NCBI RefSeq assembly: GCF_000243075.1
Contig: NC_016745.1
Coordinates: 2,311,001-2,375,000, forward strand
DNA: 64,000 nucleotides
Origin: Oceanimonas sp. GK1
Lineage (GTDB): Bacteria > Pseudomonadota > Gammaproteobacteria > Enterobacterales > Aeromonadaceae
Direction of reading: 5' to 3'
Position 1 is the first letter of the stretch; each line of letters opens with the position of its first letter. Made by a program: the position numbers and the translations under genes. Positions 1-8,775 of the stretch are shown here, in pieces. Below the pieces are notes generated by a model. The model made no database searches. It had not been told where the DNA came from and saw only the letters and a list, made by a program, of their open reading frames with translations.

Positions 1-602
1 TGCTGGCCGCCTTCGCTCTGGTCTGCACCGCCCTGGTGGCCTTTACCAATAGCCTGACCCGGGACACCATTATCGAGCAGGAGCAGGCCCAGCTGCTGGC
101 GGTACTGAACGAACTGCTGCCCGACAGCACCCACGACGAGCCGCTGTTTGAACACTGTGTAAAACTGGCAAGCCCCCAATACCTGGGCAGCCGTGACCCA
201 CTGCCGGCCTTCACCGCGGTCAAGCAGGGCGAGATACAGGGTTATGCCATTGAGGCCATTGCCCCCGACGGCTACAGCGGCGAAATCAAGCTGGTGGTGG
301 GCGTGAAGGCCGACGGCGCGCTCTCCGGCGTACGGGTGCTCAACCACAACGAGACCCCGGGCCTGGGCGACAAGATTGAGCTGAAAAAATCCGACTGGTT
401 GCTGGACTTTGACGGCAAGCGGCTGAACGGCGCCGAAGACACCCGCTGGGCGGTGCGCAACGACGGCGGCCAGTTCGACGCCTTTACCGGCGCCACCATC
501 ACCCCCCGCGCCGTGGTGGGTGCCGTGCGCAAGGTGCTGCTGCTGGTGAGTGAGCAACCCGAGCTGCTGAGTAACGCCCCCCGCTGTGGAGAAAGCCTGT
601 GA
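1..602 (+). CDS. rsxG: Ion-translocating oxidoreductase complex subunit G, 5' truncated by window edge
   Basis: Periplasm-facing, membrane-anchored flavoprotein subunit of the Rnf/Rsx complex, which couples electron transfer between ferredoxin or NADH to ion movement and in E. coli keeps SoxR reduced. The reading frame is open from base 3 and begins inside the single N-terminal membrane helix ([14 protein letters not shown]), so the true start lies upstream of the window. The FMN-binding domain follows, with the covalent flavin attachment motif FTGATIT near the C-terminus; the second Thr of that motif is the expected flavin carrier. The stop overlaps the rsxE start by 4 bases (GTGA), showing translational coupling. 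rsxABCD are expected just upstream. Identification is firm; the exact N-terminus cannot be seen. Confidence 0.95.
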   Translation, partial: LAAFALVCTALVAFTNSLTRDTIIEQEQAQLLAVLNELLPDSTHDEPLFEHCVKLASPQYLGSRDPLPAFTAVKQGEIQGYAIEAIAPDGYSGEIKLVVGVKADGALSGVRVLNHNETPGLGDKIELKKSDWLLDFDGKRLNGAEDTRWAVRNDGGQFDAFTGATITPRAVVGAVRKVLLLVSEQPELLSNAPRCGESL

Positions 603-1294
603 ACGAACAGCACAAAGACATCATTCGCCAGGGCCTGTGGAGCAACAACCCGGCCCTGGTCCAAATTCTGGGCCTGTGCCCGGTGCTGGCGGTGACCAAC
701 ACCCTGACCAACGCCATGGGCCTGGGGCTGGCGACCCTGCTGGTGCTGGTGGGCTCCAACCTGTCGGTGTCGCTGGTGCGGCAATGGGTGCCCAACGAGG
801 TACGCATTCCCATCTACGTGATGATCATCGCCAGCCTGGTGACCTGCGTGCAGCTGCTGATGAACGCCTTTACCTACGGCCTGTACCAGTCGCTGGGCAT
901 CTTTATTCCGTTGATCGTCACCAACTGCGTGATCATCGGCCGGGCCGAGGCCTTCGCGTCCAAAAACAGCGCCCCGCTGGCGGCGCTCGACGGCCTGATG
1001 ATGGGCCTGGGCTTTACCGCCGTGCTGCTGGTGCTGGGCGGCCTGCGCGAGCTGCTGGGCATGGGTACCCTGTTTGACGGCGCCGAGCTACTACTGGGGG
1101 ACTGGGCCGCCGGTCTGCGCGTGGATGTGCTCCATCTCGACAACGGCTTTTTGCTGGCCATTCTGCCGCCCGGCGCCTTTATTGGCTTAGGCTTGCTGGT
1201 CGCCGGCAAGAACTGGCTGGACGGCCGGCTGGCGGCTCGCCGCGCCCCAGTGGCCAAACCCGAAATCACCCGAGCGCGAGTGACCTCGTTATGA
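599..1294 (+). CDS. rsxE: Ion-translocating oxidoreductase complex subunit E
   Basis: Integral inner-membrane subunit of the Rnf/Rsx complex, 231 residues and six predicted hydrophobic helices, homologous to NqrD. It forms part of the ion channel and electron path with RsxA and RsxD. The start is a GTG that overlaps the rsxG stop by 4 bases. Family signatures include the N-terminal [20 protein letters not shown] segment and the conserved membrane cysteine in [13 protein letters not shown]. The 3' end overlaps nth by 4 bases (ATGA), reproducing the rsxGE-nth operon of enteric bacteria. Confidence 0.96.
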   Translation: MNEQHKDIIRQGLWSNNPALVQILGLCPVLAVTNTLTNAMGLGLATLLVLVGSNLSVSLVRQWVPNEVRIPIYVMIIASLVTCVQLLMNAFTYGLYQSLGIFIPLIVTNCVIIGRAEAFASKNSAPLAALDGLMMGLGFTAVLLVLGGLRELLGMGTLFDGAELLLGDWAAGLRVDVLHLDNGFLLAILPPGAFIGLGLLVAGKNWLDGRLAARRAPVAKPEITRARVTSL

Positions 1295-1932
1295 ACATGG
1301 ATAAACGCCGGCAGATCCTGGAGCGGCTGCGGGCCGAAAACCCGCACCCGACCACCGAGCTGCATTTCAACAATCCCTTTGAGCTGCTGATCGCCGTGCT
1401 GCTGTCGGCCCAGGCCACCGACGTGAGCGTGAACAAGGCCACCAAGGGCCTGTTTGCCGCCGGCCCTACCCCCGCCGCCATGCTGGCGTTGGGGGTGGAC
1501 GGGGTAAAGGAGCACATCAAGACCATCGGCCTGTTCAACTCCAAGGCCGAAAATGTCATCAAGACCTGTGCCATCCTGCTGGACAAACACGGCGGCGAGG
1601 TACCGGAAAACCGCGAGGCACTGGAAGCCCTGCCCGGGGTGGGCCGCAAAACCGCCAACGTGGTGCTCAACACCGCCTTTGGCTGGCCCACCATTGCCGT
1701 GGATACCCATATTTTCCGCTTGTCCAACCGCACCCGGTTCGCACCGGGCAAGAACGTGGACGAGGTTGAGCAAAAGCTGCTGAAGTGGGTGCCCGCCGAG
1801 TTCAAGCTCGACGTACACCACTGGTTTATTCTGCACGGCCGTTATGTCTGCACCGCCCGCAAGCCCCGCTGCGGCGCCTGCGTGATTGAAGATTTGTGCG
1901 AATTCAAGGACAAGCAATACCCGGACAGCTGA
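1291..1932 (+). CDS. nth: Endonuclease III, DNA glycosylase/AP lyase
   Basis: Bifunctional base-excision repair enzyme that removes oxidised pyrimidines and cleaves the abasic site. The 213-residue protein aligns without gaps through the core of E. coli Nth (211 aa). The helix-hairpin-helix LPGVGRKTA carries catalytic Lys120, and VDTH carries Asp138. The C-terminal [4Fe-4S] cluster motif C-X6-C-X2-C-X5-C is intact at residues 187, 194, 197 and 203. It is co-transcribed with rsxGE by a 4-base overlap. Nothing unusual is seen. Confidence 0.98.
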   Translation: MNMDKRRQILERLRAENPHPTTELHFNNPFELLIAVLLSAQATDVSVNKATKGLFAAGPTPAAMLALGVDGVKEHIKTIGLFNSKAENVIKTCAILLDKHGGEVPENREALEALPGVGRKTANVVLNTAFGWPTIAVDTHIFRLSNRTRFAPGKNVDEVEQKLLKWVPAEFKLDVHHWFILHGRYVCTARKPRCGACVIEDLCEFKDKQYPDS

Positions 1933-1993
1933 ATGCCAATATCCCGGTCTTCTCTATACTAAAACCCAGACCGCCAGACCGGGATGCCATGGA

Positions 1994-3478
1994 TTGCACA
2001 CGCTCAAACTCTTTGCCGACGCCTTTTTGCATGCCCTGAACAACCTGCTGCCCATTGTGGCGGTGGTACTGCTGTTCCAACTGCTGCTGGGCCAGTGGCC
2101 GGAGAACGCCGCCGGCATGACCCTGGGGCTGTTAATCGTGGCCGTCGGCATTGCGCTGTTTCTGCAGGGGCTGGAGCTCAGCATTTTCCCCCTTGGCAAG
2201 AGTCTCGCCAACCAGTTCGCCCGCAAGGGATCCATTCCGGTATTGCTCAGTTTCGGCTTTGCCATGGGCTTTTCAGCGGTGATCGCCGAGCCGGCGCTGA
2301 TTGCCGTGGCGTCCCAGGCCGAGCAGATCAGTGAAGGGCGCATTCAGGCCCTCAGCCTGCGTCTGATCGTGGCCCTGTCGGTGGGCTTGGTGATGGCCGC
2401 CGGGGTGCTGCGCATCATTCTCGGCCAGAGCCTGCACTGGTACATGATCGGCGGCTACAGTCTGGTGGTGCTGATCACCTTTTTGGCTCCTCCCGAAATC
2501 GTCGGTCTGGCCTACGACTCCGGCGGCGTGACCACCAACATAGTGACGGTGCCCTTGATCGCGGCCCTGGGGCTGGGGCTGGCCTCGTCCATCAAGGGGC
2601 GCAATCCGCTCACCGACGGGTTTGGCCTGGTGGCGCTGGCGGTGATGGTGCCCATGATCAGCGTGCAACTGTACGGCATTATCACCTACAGCCTGGGCCC
2701 CGCGCCGGCGCCGCTGCCCCTTGAGGAGATACAGCGCCCGCTGACGGATGCGCCCTGGCTGGGGGTGCTGCTCGACCTGTTTACCCTGCTGCGGGATGTC
2801 ACCCCCATCCTGGTGGTGGTGCTGTTTTTCCAGTACCTGGTGCTGGGGCGCTCCCTGTCCAACCCCGTGCGGGTGCTGTTCGGCTTTGTGCTGGTACTGG
2901 TGGGACTGTATGCCTTTGTGGTGGGCCTCAAGCTCGGCCTGTTTCCCATCGGCACCAGCATGGCCGAGCAACTAATCGGCCAGGAGCGGCGGCTGTACAT
3001 CTATCTGTTTGCCTTCGCCATCGGTTTTGCCACCACCATGGCGGAGCCGGCGCTGATTGCCGTGGGCAGGCAGGCGGAAGAGGCGGCGCCCGGCGAACTG
3101 AGCGCCCGGGCCATTCGCCTGGTGGTGGCCCTGGGGGTGGCCCTGGGCATTACCCTGGGCGTGCACCGCATTATCAGCGGCGGCTCCATTCATCACTTCA
3201 TTATTGGCAGTTACCTGCTGGTGCTGCTGCTGATCTGGTTCTGCCCGCGTAACATACTGGCGCTGGCCTTTGATCTGGGCGGGGTCACCACCTCGGAGGT
3301 GACGGTGCCCCTGATCACCGCCCTCGGCATTGGCCTGGCCAGCCATATCGAGGGCCGCAACGTGCTGATCGACGGCTTTGGCCTGATCGCCTTTGCTTCC
3401 ATCTATCCCATAGTGACGGTGATGATCTACGCCATTACCGCCGATCTGCTATTTAAATACCGGAGGGCAGCTAAATGA
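1994..3478 (+). CDS. DUF1538 family duplicated membrane protein, probable transporter
   Basis: Very hydrophobic protein of about 494 residues built from two homologous halves. Each half carries the same signatures: AEPALIAV followed by a charged QAE, then GGVTT..VTVPLI.ALG.GLAS, then GRN...DGFGL. This is the DUF1538 architecture; its substrate is not known to me. The open frame extends to 1886 inside nth, but that extension is non-membrane and overlaps nth. A TTG at 1994 gives the expected N-terminus (M-HTLKLFADAFLHAL), so I chose it, with a weak GGGA upstream. The stop overlaps the P-II-like gene by 4 bases (ATGA). Co-occurrence with P-II-like and CBS proteins suggests a transporter gated by nucleotide or energy status; that is inference. 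Confidence 0.85.
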   Translation: MHTLKLFADAFLHALNNLLPIVAVVLLFQLLLGQWPENAAGMTLGLLIVAVGIALFLQGLELSIFPLGKSLANQFARKGSIPVLLSFGFAMGFSAVIAEPALIAVASQAEQISEGRIQALSLRLIVALSVGLVMAAGVLRIILGQSLHWYMIGGYSLVVLITFLAPPEIVGLAYDSGGVTTNIVTVPLIAALGLGLASSIKGRNPLTDGFGLVALAVMVPMISVQLYGIITYSLGPAPAPLPLEEIQRPLTDAPWLGVLLDLFTLLRDVTPILVVVLFFQYLVLGRSLSNPVRVLFGFVLVLVGLYAFVVGLKLGLFPIGTSMAEQLIGQERRLYIYLFAFAIGFATTMAEPALIAVGRQAEEAAPGELSARAIRLVVALGVALGITLGVHRIISGGSIHHFIIGSYLLVLLLIWFCPRNILALAFDLGGVTTSEVTVPLITALGIGLASHIEGRNVLIDGFGLIAFASIYPIVTVMIYAITADLLFKYRRAAK

Positions 3479-3840
3479 AATTTTCATTACTGGTGGCCAT
3501 CGTGCCCGAAGAGCTGGAGCAAACCTGTATTGACGCGGCCAAGGGCGCCGGGGCCGGCGGCGTGACCATTCTGAGTGGCCGTGGCATCGGCACCAGCAGC
3601 AAAAAGACCTTTTTCGGCCTCACCTACGAAGGCTCCCAGAGCATACTGCTGATGGTGCTGGAGAAAAATTTATCCCTGCACGTACTGAAAGCCATTCAGA
3701 CCGAGCTGACCACCACCCCCGCCGACAAGCAGGAAGGCGCCTCCAAGGGCGTGGTGCTGACCCTGCCGCTGGAGCACCTGGGCGGCATAGAGGCGGCCCA
3801 GCTGGAGCAGTTTGAACGTTTTATCAAGGATGATATTTAA
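3475..3840 (+). CDS. P-II-like signalling protein
   Basis: Small protein (121 aa) with the P-II ferredoxin-like fold signature: an N-terminal strand KFSLLVAIVPEE, the GAGGVTILSGRGIG stretch where GlnB has its GRG-containing segment, and a C-terminal strand GVVLTLPLEHL. It lacks the uridylylated T-loop tyrosine context of classical GlnB/GlnK, so it belongs to the wider P-II-like group. Such proteins bind adenine nucleotides and control a neighbouring membrane protein. It starts on the ATGA overlapping the DUF1538 stop, so the likely partner is that protein. Ligand and mechanism are unknown. Confidence 0.8.
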   Translation: MKFSLLVAIVPEELEQTCIDAAKGAGAGGVTILSGRGIGTSSKKTFFGLTYEGSQSILLMVLEKNLSLHVLKAIQTELTTTPADKQEGASKGVVLTLPLEHLGGIEAAQLEQFERFIKDDI

Positions 3841-3873
3841 ACAAAAAATCACCCGGGACAACGACCGGGTATC

Positions 3874-3966
3874 GCTAAACAGACCCTCCGCGCCAGGGAT
3901 GGCGCGGCGGAGCCCCCAAGGATGGGTTTACGGCGTGTCTGTGTGTGATGCCCGGTTGATGGACCA
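3874..3966. repeat. Dispersed intergenic repeat, copy 1
   Basis: The segment beginning GCTAAACAGACCCTC and ending in ACGGCGTGTCTG...GCCCGGTTGATGG closely matches the reverse complement of 21411-21480. The second copy lacks about 25 internal bases. Both lie in non-coding DNA. Internal self-complementarity is present (GCGCC-agggat-GGCGC). The motif AGGGATGGnTTTACGGCGT resembles intergenic repeats I recall from marine gammaproteobacteria, but no named family is assigned. Confidence 0.65.
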
Positions 3967-3986
3967 GGTCGTTAAGGAGCGCGCCC

Positions 3987-4373
3987 ATGCTGGTAAAAGA
4001 TATCATGGTGACCGAGGTCATCACCGTTTCCCCCTTCGCCAAGGTGCGGGAGGCCCTGAGCCTGATGAAACGGCACAAGGTCAAGTGTCTGGTGGTGGAC
4101 AAGGCCAGCGACCATGATGCCTATGGTCTTATCACCTACACCACCATCATCAAAACCATAGTGGCTGAAAGTGGCGACATCGATCTTATCAACGTCTATG
4201 ATGTGTGCGCCAAGCCGGCCATTGCCGTGGGCCAGGATCTGGACATTCGGCACGTGGCCCGGCTGATGACCTGTTACGGTTTCAACCGGATACTGGTGCT
4301 CGACAATAACCATCTGGTCGGGCTTATCACCATTACCGATATCATCGACACCATACTGGACATGGTGGAATAA
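3987..4373 (+). CDS. Two-CBS-domain protein
   Basis: A 128-residue protein made almost entirely of a CBS pair: residues about 1-60 (VKDIMVTEVITVSP ... YGLITYTTIIKTI) and about 68-128 (VYDVCAKPAIAVGQ ... LVGLITITDIIDTI). CBS pairs bind adenosine ligands such as AMP, ATP or SAM and regulate enzymes or channels. A clear AAGGAG at 3974-3979 precedes the ATG. It lies 146 bases after the P-II-like gene on the same strand, and the gap contains a repeat element. It may belong to the same unit, adding a second nucleotide sensor. No effector domain is present. Confidence 0.88.
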   Translation: MLVKDIMVTEVITVSPFAKVREALSLMKRHKVKCLVVDKASDHDAYGLITYTTIIKTIVAESGDIDLINVYDVCAKPAIAVGQDLDIRHVARLMTCYGFNRILVLDNNHLVGLITITDIIDTILDMVE

Positions 4374-4422
4374 CCATTAGGGACCATCTTCATTATCTGA
4401 ATTCATGACCGGGAGCAACAAC

Positions 4423-4830
4423 ATGCGTATTCTGCACACCATGCTGCGAGTGGGTAACCTGGACAAGTCCATCGCCTTTTACACCAACATCATGGGCATG
4501 AAGCTGCTGCGCACCAGCGAAAACGCCGAATATCAATACACCCTGGCCTTTGTGGGCTACGGCGAGGAAAAAGACCAGGCGGTGCTGGAGCTGACCTACA
4601 ACTGGGGTACCGACAGCTACGATCTGGGCAACGCCTACGGCCATATCGCCATTGAGGCGGAAGACATCTATGGCATGTGCGAGCAAATTCGCGCCGCCGG
4701 CGGCAAGGTCACCCGGGAGCCGGGCCCGGTCAAGGGCGGCACCACCGTGATTGCCTTTGTGGAAGATCCCGACGGCTACAAGATTGAGCTGATCGCCAAG
4801 AAGGACGCCGGCAAGGGGCTGGGGGAGTAA
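4423..4830 (+). CDS. gloA: Lactoylglutathione lyase (glyoxalase I)
   Basis: Cytosolic metalloenzyme that isomerises the methylglyoxal-glutathione hemithioacetal to S-lactoylglutathione. The protein is 135 residues, as in E. coli, and keeps the four metal ligands: His5 (MRILH), Glu56 (VLELTYNWG), His74 (YGHIAIE) and Glu122 (YKIELI). I chose the ATG at 4423, 8 bases after GGGAG, rather than the upstream ATG at 4405, because it matches the family N-terminus. It is monocistronic and convergent with cysB across a repeat element. Confidence 0.97.
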   Translation: MRILHTMLRVGNLDKSIAFYTNIMGMKLLRTSENAEYQYTLAFVGYGEEKDQAVLELTYNWGTDSYDLGNAYGHIAIEAEDIYGMCEQIRAAGGKVTREPGPVKGGTTVIAFVEDPDGYKIELIAKKDAGKGLGE

Positions 4831-4842
4831 ACATCCTCACTG

Positions 4843-4935
4843 GTCATTCCCGCAACGGCGGAAATCCATTCCTCAGGCAACACCCTGTGATACAGGTGCC
4901 GTACCAAACGTGGCCCCCGCCTGCGCGGGGGTGAC
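4843..4935. repeat. Short palindromic intergenic element between gloA and cysB
   Basis: The ends are inverted: GTCATTCCCGC at 4843-4853 pairs with GCGGGGGTGAC at 4925-4935 (9 of 11). The right end itself contains CCCCCGCCTGCGCGGGGG, a strong hairpin. This resembles the 'GTCATTCCCGC...GCGGGGATGAC' type intergenic repeats common in many proteobacteria. It may also end transcription of the two convergent genes. Confidence 0.6.
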
Positions 4936-4957
4936 GGGTGACGTCATTGGCACCCGA

Positions 4958-5965
<1,008 letters not shown>

Positions 5966-6024
5966 CTACCAGACCTTGGCAAAAGATCCTCTGCATTGGC
6001 GCCGTTCTGGCATATTAATATGGT

Positions 6025-6069
6025 GCTAACGACCTGAATCATCACCGGTTATTGACTCAGGTCGTTAGC
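6025..6069. promoter_or_regulatory. 13-bp perfect inverted repeat
   Basis: GCTAACGACCTGA (6025-6037) and its exact reverse complement (6057-6069) flank a 19-base spacer, about 95 bases upstream of cysB and 65 bases upstream of the gene at 6135. No T-run follows, so it does not look like an ordinary terminator. Operator or RNA hairpin are both possible. Confidence 0.55.
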
Positions 6070-6134
6070 CAAAGCCCGATTCGTGAGTTACCATTTCCGC
6101 TCACGCTCAAACCATCATAGCGAGCCCGTTGCCG

Positions 6135-6893
6135 ATGATCCTGACCCTGGTACTGATAACCATAGGCGCCCTGCTGTTTCTCGTTATCGTCTACAACATA
6201 CTGCAGCAATATCGGCAAAAGCAGGCGGCGGAAAAGCGTGCCATCCTCATCCGGCACAGCCATATCGTCAACGACACCGAAGAGCTGCTGCTGAATGCCG
6301 GCCAGTTGCCCTACAGCCGGACCCTGGTGCTGATCCTCTATCAGCGGGTGCAAAACAGCCTGCAGACCATGGTCGAGACCGATACCACCAACACCCAGTT
6401 GTCCAGCCGGCTGGACAACGTGCGCCAGCAAATAAGTGATGCCAGAGACAATTTTCCACCGGTACAGGGCAACTTCAAACGGCCCGAGTCGGATCAGCAG
6501 GCCCTGCACATGCTCAAGCTGGTCAAGCGGCTGCGCCATGTGGTGCGCCAGGAGCACAACAGAGGCAAGGTGGGCTCCCAGGCCTTTGTGGCGGAAGACC
6601 GCCGCCTGGAGCTGGTGCAGCTCAAAATCAACCTGTCCAACCTGCTTAAACGGGTGCGCATGGCCATCAACAACCGGGAAACCGCGGCGGCCCGACAAAT
6701 GCTCGAAAAGGGCAAACGCATTCTTGGCAACCTGCCGGACAAGGATGATCAACTGCTGAACATTGAAGAAACCCTTCAGGAATGGCTCGACGAACTCGAC
6801 ACCAAGCAACAGCAGGTAGAGCAGCAGAAGGAAGAGCAGGAAAAGGAAAAGTCCGAACTCGACATGCTGTTTGAGCCCAAACGCAAATGGTAA
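6135..6893 (+). CDS. Membrane-anchored coiled-coil protein of unknown function
   Basis: I do not recognise a characterised family. The protein (252 aa from the ATG at 6135; a TTG at 6129 is an alternative start) has one N-terminal membrane helix (ILTLVLITIGALLFLVIVYNIL). A basic segment and a mostly helical, charged cytoplasmic region follow. The last 60 residues, rich in Gln, Glu and Lys (KQQQVEQQKEEQEKEKSE), are a strong coiled-coil candidate. The 3' end overlaps the YecM-like gene by 7 bases, so the two are probably co-expressed. The start lacks a good ribosome binding site, leaving the exact N-terminus uncertain. Confidence 0.7.
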   Translation: MILTLVLITIGALLFLVIVYNILQQYRQKQAAEKRAILIRHSHIVNDTEELLLNAGQLPYSRTLVLILYQRVQNSLQTMVETDTTNTQLSSRLDNVRQQISDARDNFPPVQGNFKRPESDQQALHMLKLVKRLRHVVRQEHNRGKVGSQAFVAEDRRLELVQLKINLSNLLKRVRMAINNRETAAARQMLEKGKRILGNLPDKDDQLLNIEETLQEWLDELDTKQQQVEQQKEEQEKEKSELDMLFEPKRKW

Positions 6894-7417
6894 GCCCGAT
6901 AAACGCCCTGCTGGGGGACACCCACGCCTTCTTCGCACAGCTGGCCGGAGCCATGGCCGACCATGGCCTGCCCGCCACGCTCGGGCCCATGGATCACCTT
7001 TGCTACCGGGCCGCCACCAATGACGATTATCTCATGCTGAAAGGCCGCCTGGCCGACCACGGCCGGGTGCTGGTGGAAGGCATGATCGGCGGCCGGCCCA
7101 TCATTACCTATGCCCTGAATGAGCCGCTGAGCAGCCCCTTTGGTCCCGTACCCTGTCTGGAGCTGGCCGCGCCCAAAACGGGCAAGACCCACCACAGTGG
7201 CCTGGAGCACGGCGAAATTGTGGTGCCCAGCCTCAACACCCTACTGGAGCGCTATCCCGAGGTGCCCTTTAACCGAAAGGGCCTGCCCCACGAGCTGACC
7301 CTGGCGCTGCCGCCGCTGCAGGTGAAGTTTCATGGCCGGAGTCTTGCCGACACCATTGCCGATGAGATTAACGACGGACGGGTGGTGCCGGTGCCTGCAG
7401 ATTATTTCAATACCTGA
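6887..7417 (+). CDS. YecM-like VOC-fold protein
   Basis: Protein of 176 residues resembling E. coli YecM, a vicinal-oxygen-chelate-fold protein of unknown reaction. Shared features are the DHLCYRA motif, a GRPIITY strand, a ...CLELAAPK... strand and GLEHGEIVVPS, which would supply metal ligands (His and Glu). The ATG at 6887 lies inside the end of the upstream coiled-coil gene in another frame. Function is unassigned; metal-dependent isomerase or lyase chemistry is only suggested by the fold. Confidence 0.75.
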   Translation: MVSPINALLGDTHAFFAQLAGAMADHGLPATLGPMDHLCYRAATNDDYLMLKGRLADHGRVLVEGMIGGRPIITYALNEPLSSPFGPVPCLELAAPKTGKTHHSGLEHGEIVVPSLNTLLERYPEVPFNRKGLPHELTLALPPLQVKFHGRSLADTIADEINDGRVVPVPADYFNT

Positions 7418-7474
7418 CACATTAGTATGTTGGCATAAAAATATAAAACGGTCGCGACAGGAACCCGGCCGGGC

Positions 7475-8683
7475 CTAATGCAGAGGGGCCGTCTGGGCAT
7501 CATTCGGGCGCTGGCGTTCATGGTGCCGCAACCGCCAGGTCAGGGCGCCGGTCACTCCCATCACCAGTATCATGCCCAGGGTCACGCCGGGCAGGCCCGC
7601 CCATTGCCAGAAAGGGTAAAGATACAAGCCGCCAAGGCTGGCTCCGGCGTAGTAAAACACCAGGTAAAGCGACGAGGCCAGCGCCCGGTTGTGACTGACG
7701 CTGCGCCCCACCCAGCTGCTGGCACAGGCATGGGCCAGAAAGAAGGCGAAGCTGTCTATCAGCAACGACACCAGGATCACCGGCAACCGCTCGCTCAGCA
7801 GGCCCAGGCTGCCCAGGGCCATGATCACAATGGCTGCCAGCAGGGTATTGCACAGGCCAAAACGGCTCACCAGGGGCCCGCTCACGCCGGAGGCCAGGGT
7901 GCCGGTGAGGTAGGTCAGAAACAGCAGCCCCAGGGCCGCCGGCGCCAGGGCAATGGGCGGCGCCGACAGGTAAAAGGCCACATAGGTGTACTGGTTGAGA
8001 AACACCATAAAGTTGAGCCCGCCCACCAGATACACCGGCCACAGCAAGGGGTTGCGCACATGGGCCAGCAGGGCACTGGCCCCCTCCCCCCTGCCCGCCG
8101 GCACAAAGCAGCGGGACTCGGGCAGCAGCCTGGGCAACAGGCCCCACAGCAACAGACTCACTCCGCCCAGCACCGCAAAACTGGCCTGCCAGTGCCCCGC
8201 CCACTCGGCCACCAGACCGCCAAACACCCGGCCGGCAATGCCCCCCAGTGAGTTGGCGGCAATGTAGATACCGATGCTGGTCACCAGCGCCCGGGGAGTA
8301 AACTCCTCCCCCATATAGGCCACCGCCGTGGCCGGCAGCCCCGCCAGAAAAAAGCCCTGGATGCCGCGCAGCAGCACCAGACCGGCATAGTCCGGTGCCC
8401 AGGCCAGTCCTACCCCCAGCATAATGGCCACCAGCAGGGTACCCAGCATCACCCGTTTGCGACCCAGCCGATCCGCTACCCGCGCCCAGAACAGCAAACC
8501 TGCCGCCAGCCCCAGGGTGGCGGCCGACAGCGCCCATCCGGCCCCCAATGCCGACAGTTCAAAGTCCTGCGCCAGCAGGGGCAGCAGCGGCTGGGCCACA
8601 TAGAGATTGACGAACACCAGCACCGAGCCCAGGCCCAGGCCCAGGGTGGCACGCCACCAGAGGGGAGTTTTTAAATCGAGCAT
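7475..8683 (-). CDS. MFS transporter, YnfM-like
   Basis: Major facilitator superfamily permease of 402 residues with twelve hydrophobic segments. It carries the loop 2-3 signature (RVADRLGRKRVM) and the N-terminal LYVAQPLLPLLAQDF typical of the YnfM/arabinose-efflux-like group. I moved the start from 8758 to the ATG at 8683 (MLDLKTP), which has GGAG nine bases upstream; the longer version runs through the AT-rich promoter. It is divergent from a LysR gene, as ynfM is from ynfL in E. coli, so it is probably that regulator's target. Substrate unknown. Confidence 0.88.
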   Translation of the reverse strand: MLDLKTPLWWRATLGLGLGSVLVFVNLYVAQPLLPLLAQDFELSALGAGWALSAATLGLAAGLLFWARVADRLGRKRVMLGTLLVAIMLGVGLAWAPDYAGLVLLRGIQGFFLAGLPATAVAYMGEEFTPRALVTSIGIYIAANSLGGIAGRVFGGLVAEWAGHWQASFAVLGGVSLLLWGLLPRLLPESRCFVPAGRGEGASALLAHVRNPLLWPVYLVGGLNFMVFLNQYTYVAFYLSAPPIALAPAALGLLFLTYLTGTLASGVSGPLVSRFGLCNTLLAAIVIMALGSLGLLSERLPVILVSLLIDSFAFFLAHACASSWVGRSVSHNRALASSLYLVFYYAGASLGGLYLYPFWQWAGLPGVTLGMILVMGVTGALTWRLRHHERQRPNDAQTAPLH

Positions 8684-8735
8684 GGGCGGGTCTCCAAGAG
8701 CGCATGCCTTGACCTTACGCCTGTTACGGGAATAA

Positions 8736-8750
8736 TTTAAATATATTAAA
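8736..8750. promoter_or_regulatory. Candidate LysR operator (T-N11-A palindrome)
   Basis: TTTAA-ATATA-TTAAA is a perfect 5-5-5 palindrome of the T-N11-A type in the short divergent intergenic region between the MFS and LysR genes. Its position fits autoregulation and MFS control. Confidence 0.5.
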
Positions 8751-8775
8751 ATTATCAATTTAATAAGGGAGAGTT

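Noticed and set aside
1886-1993. N-terminal extension of the DUF1538 gene into nth
   Set aside because: The extension overlaps nth, is not membrane-like and lacks a ribosome site; a TTG at 1994 gives the family N-terminus.
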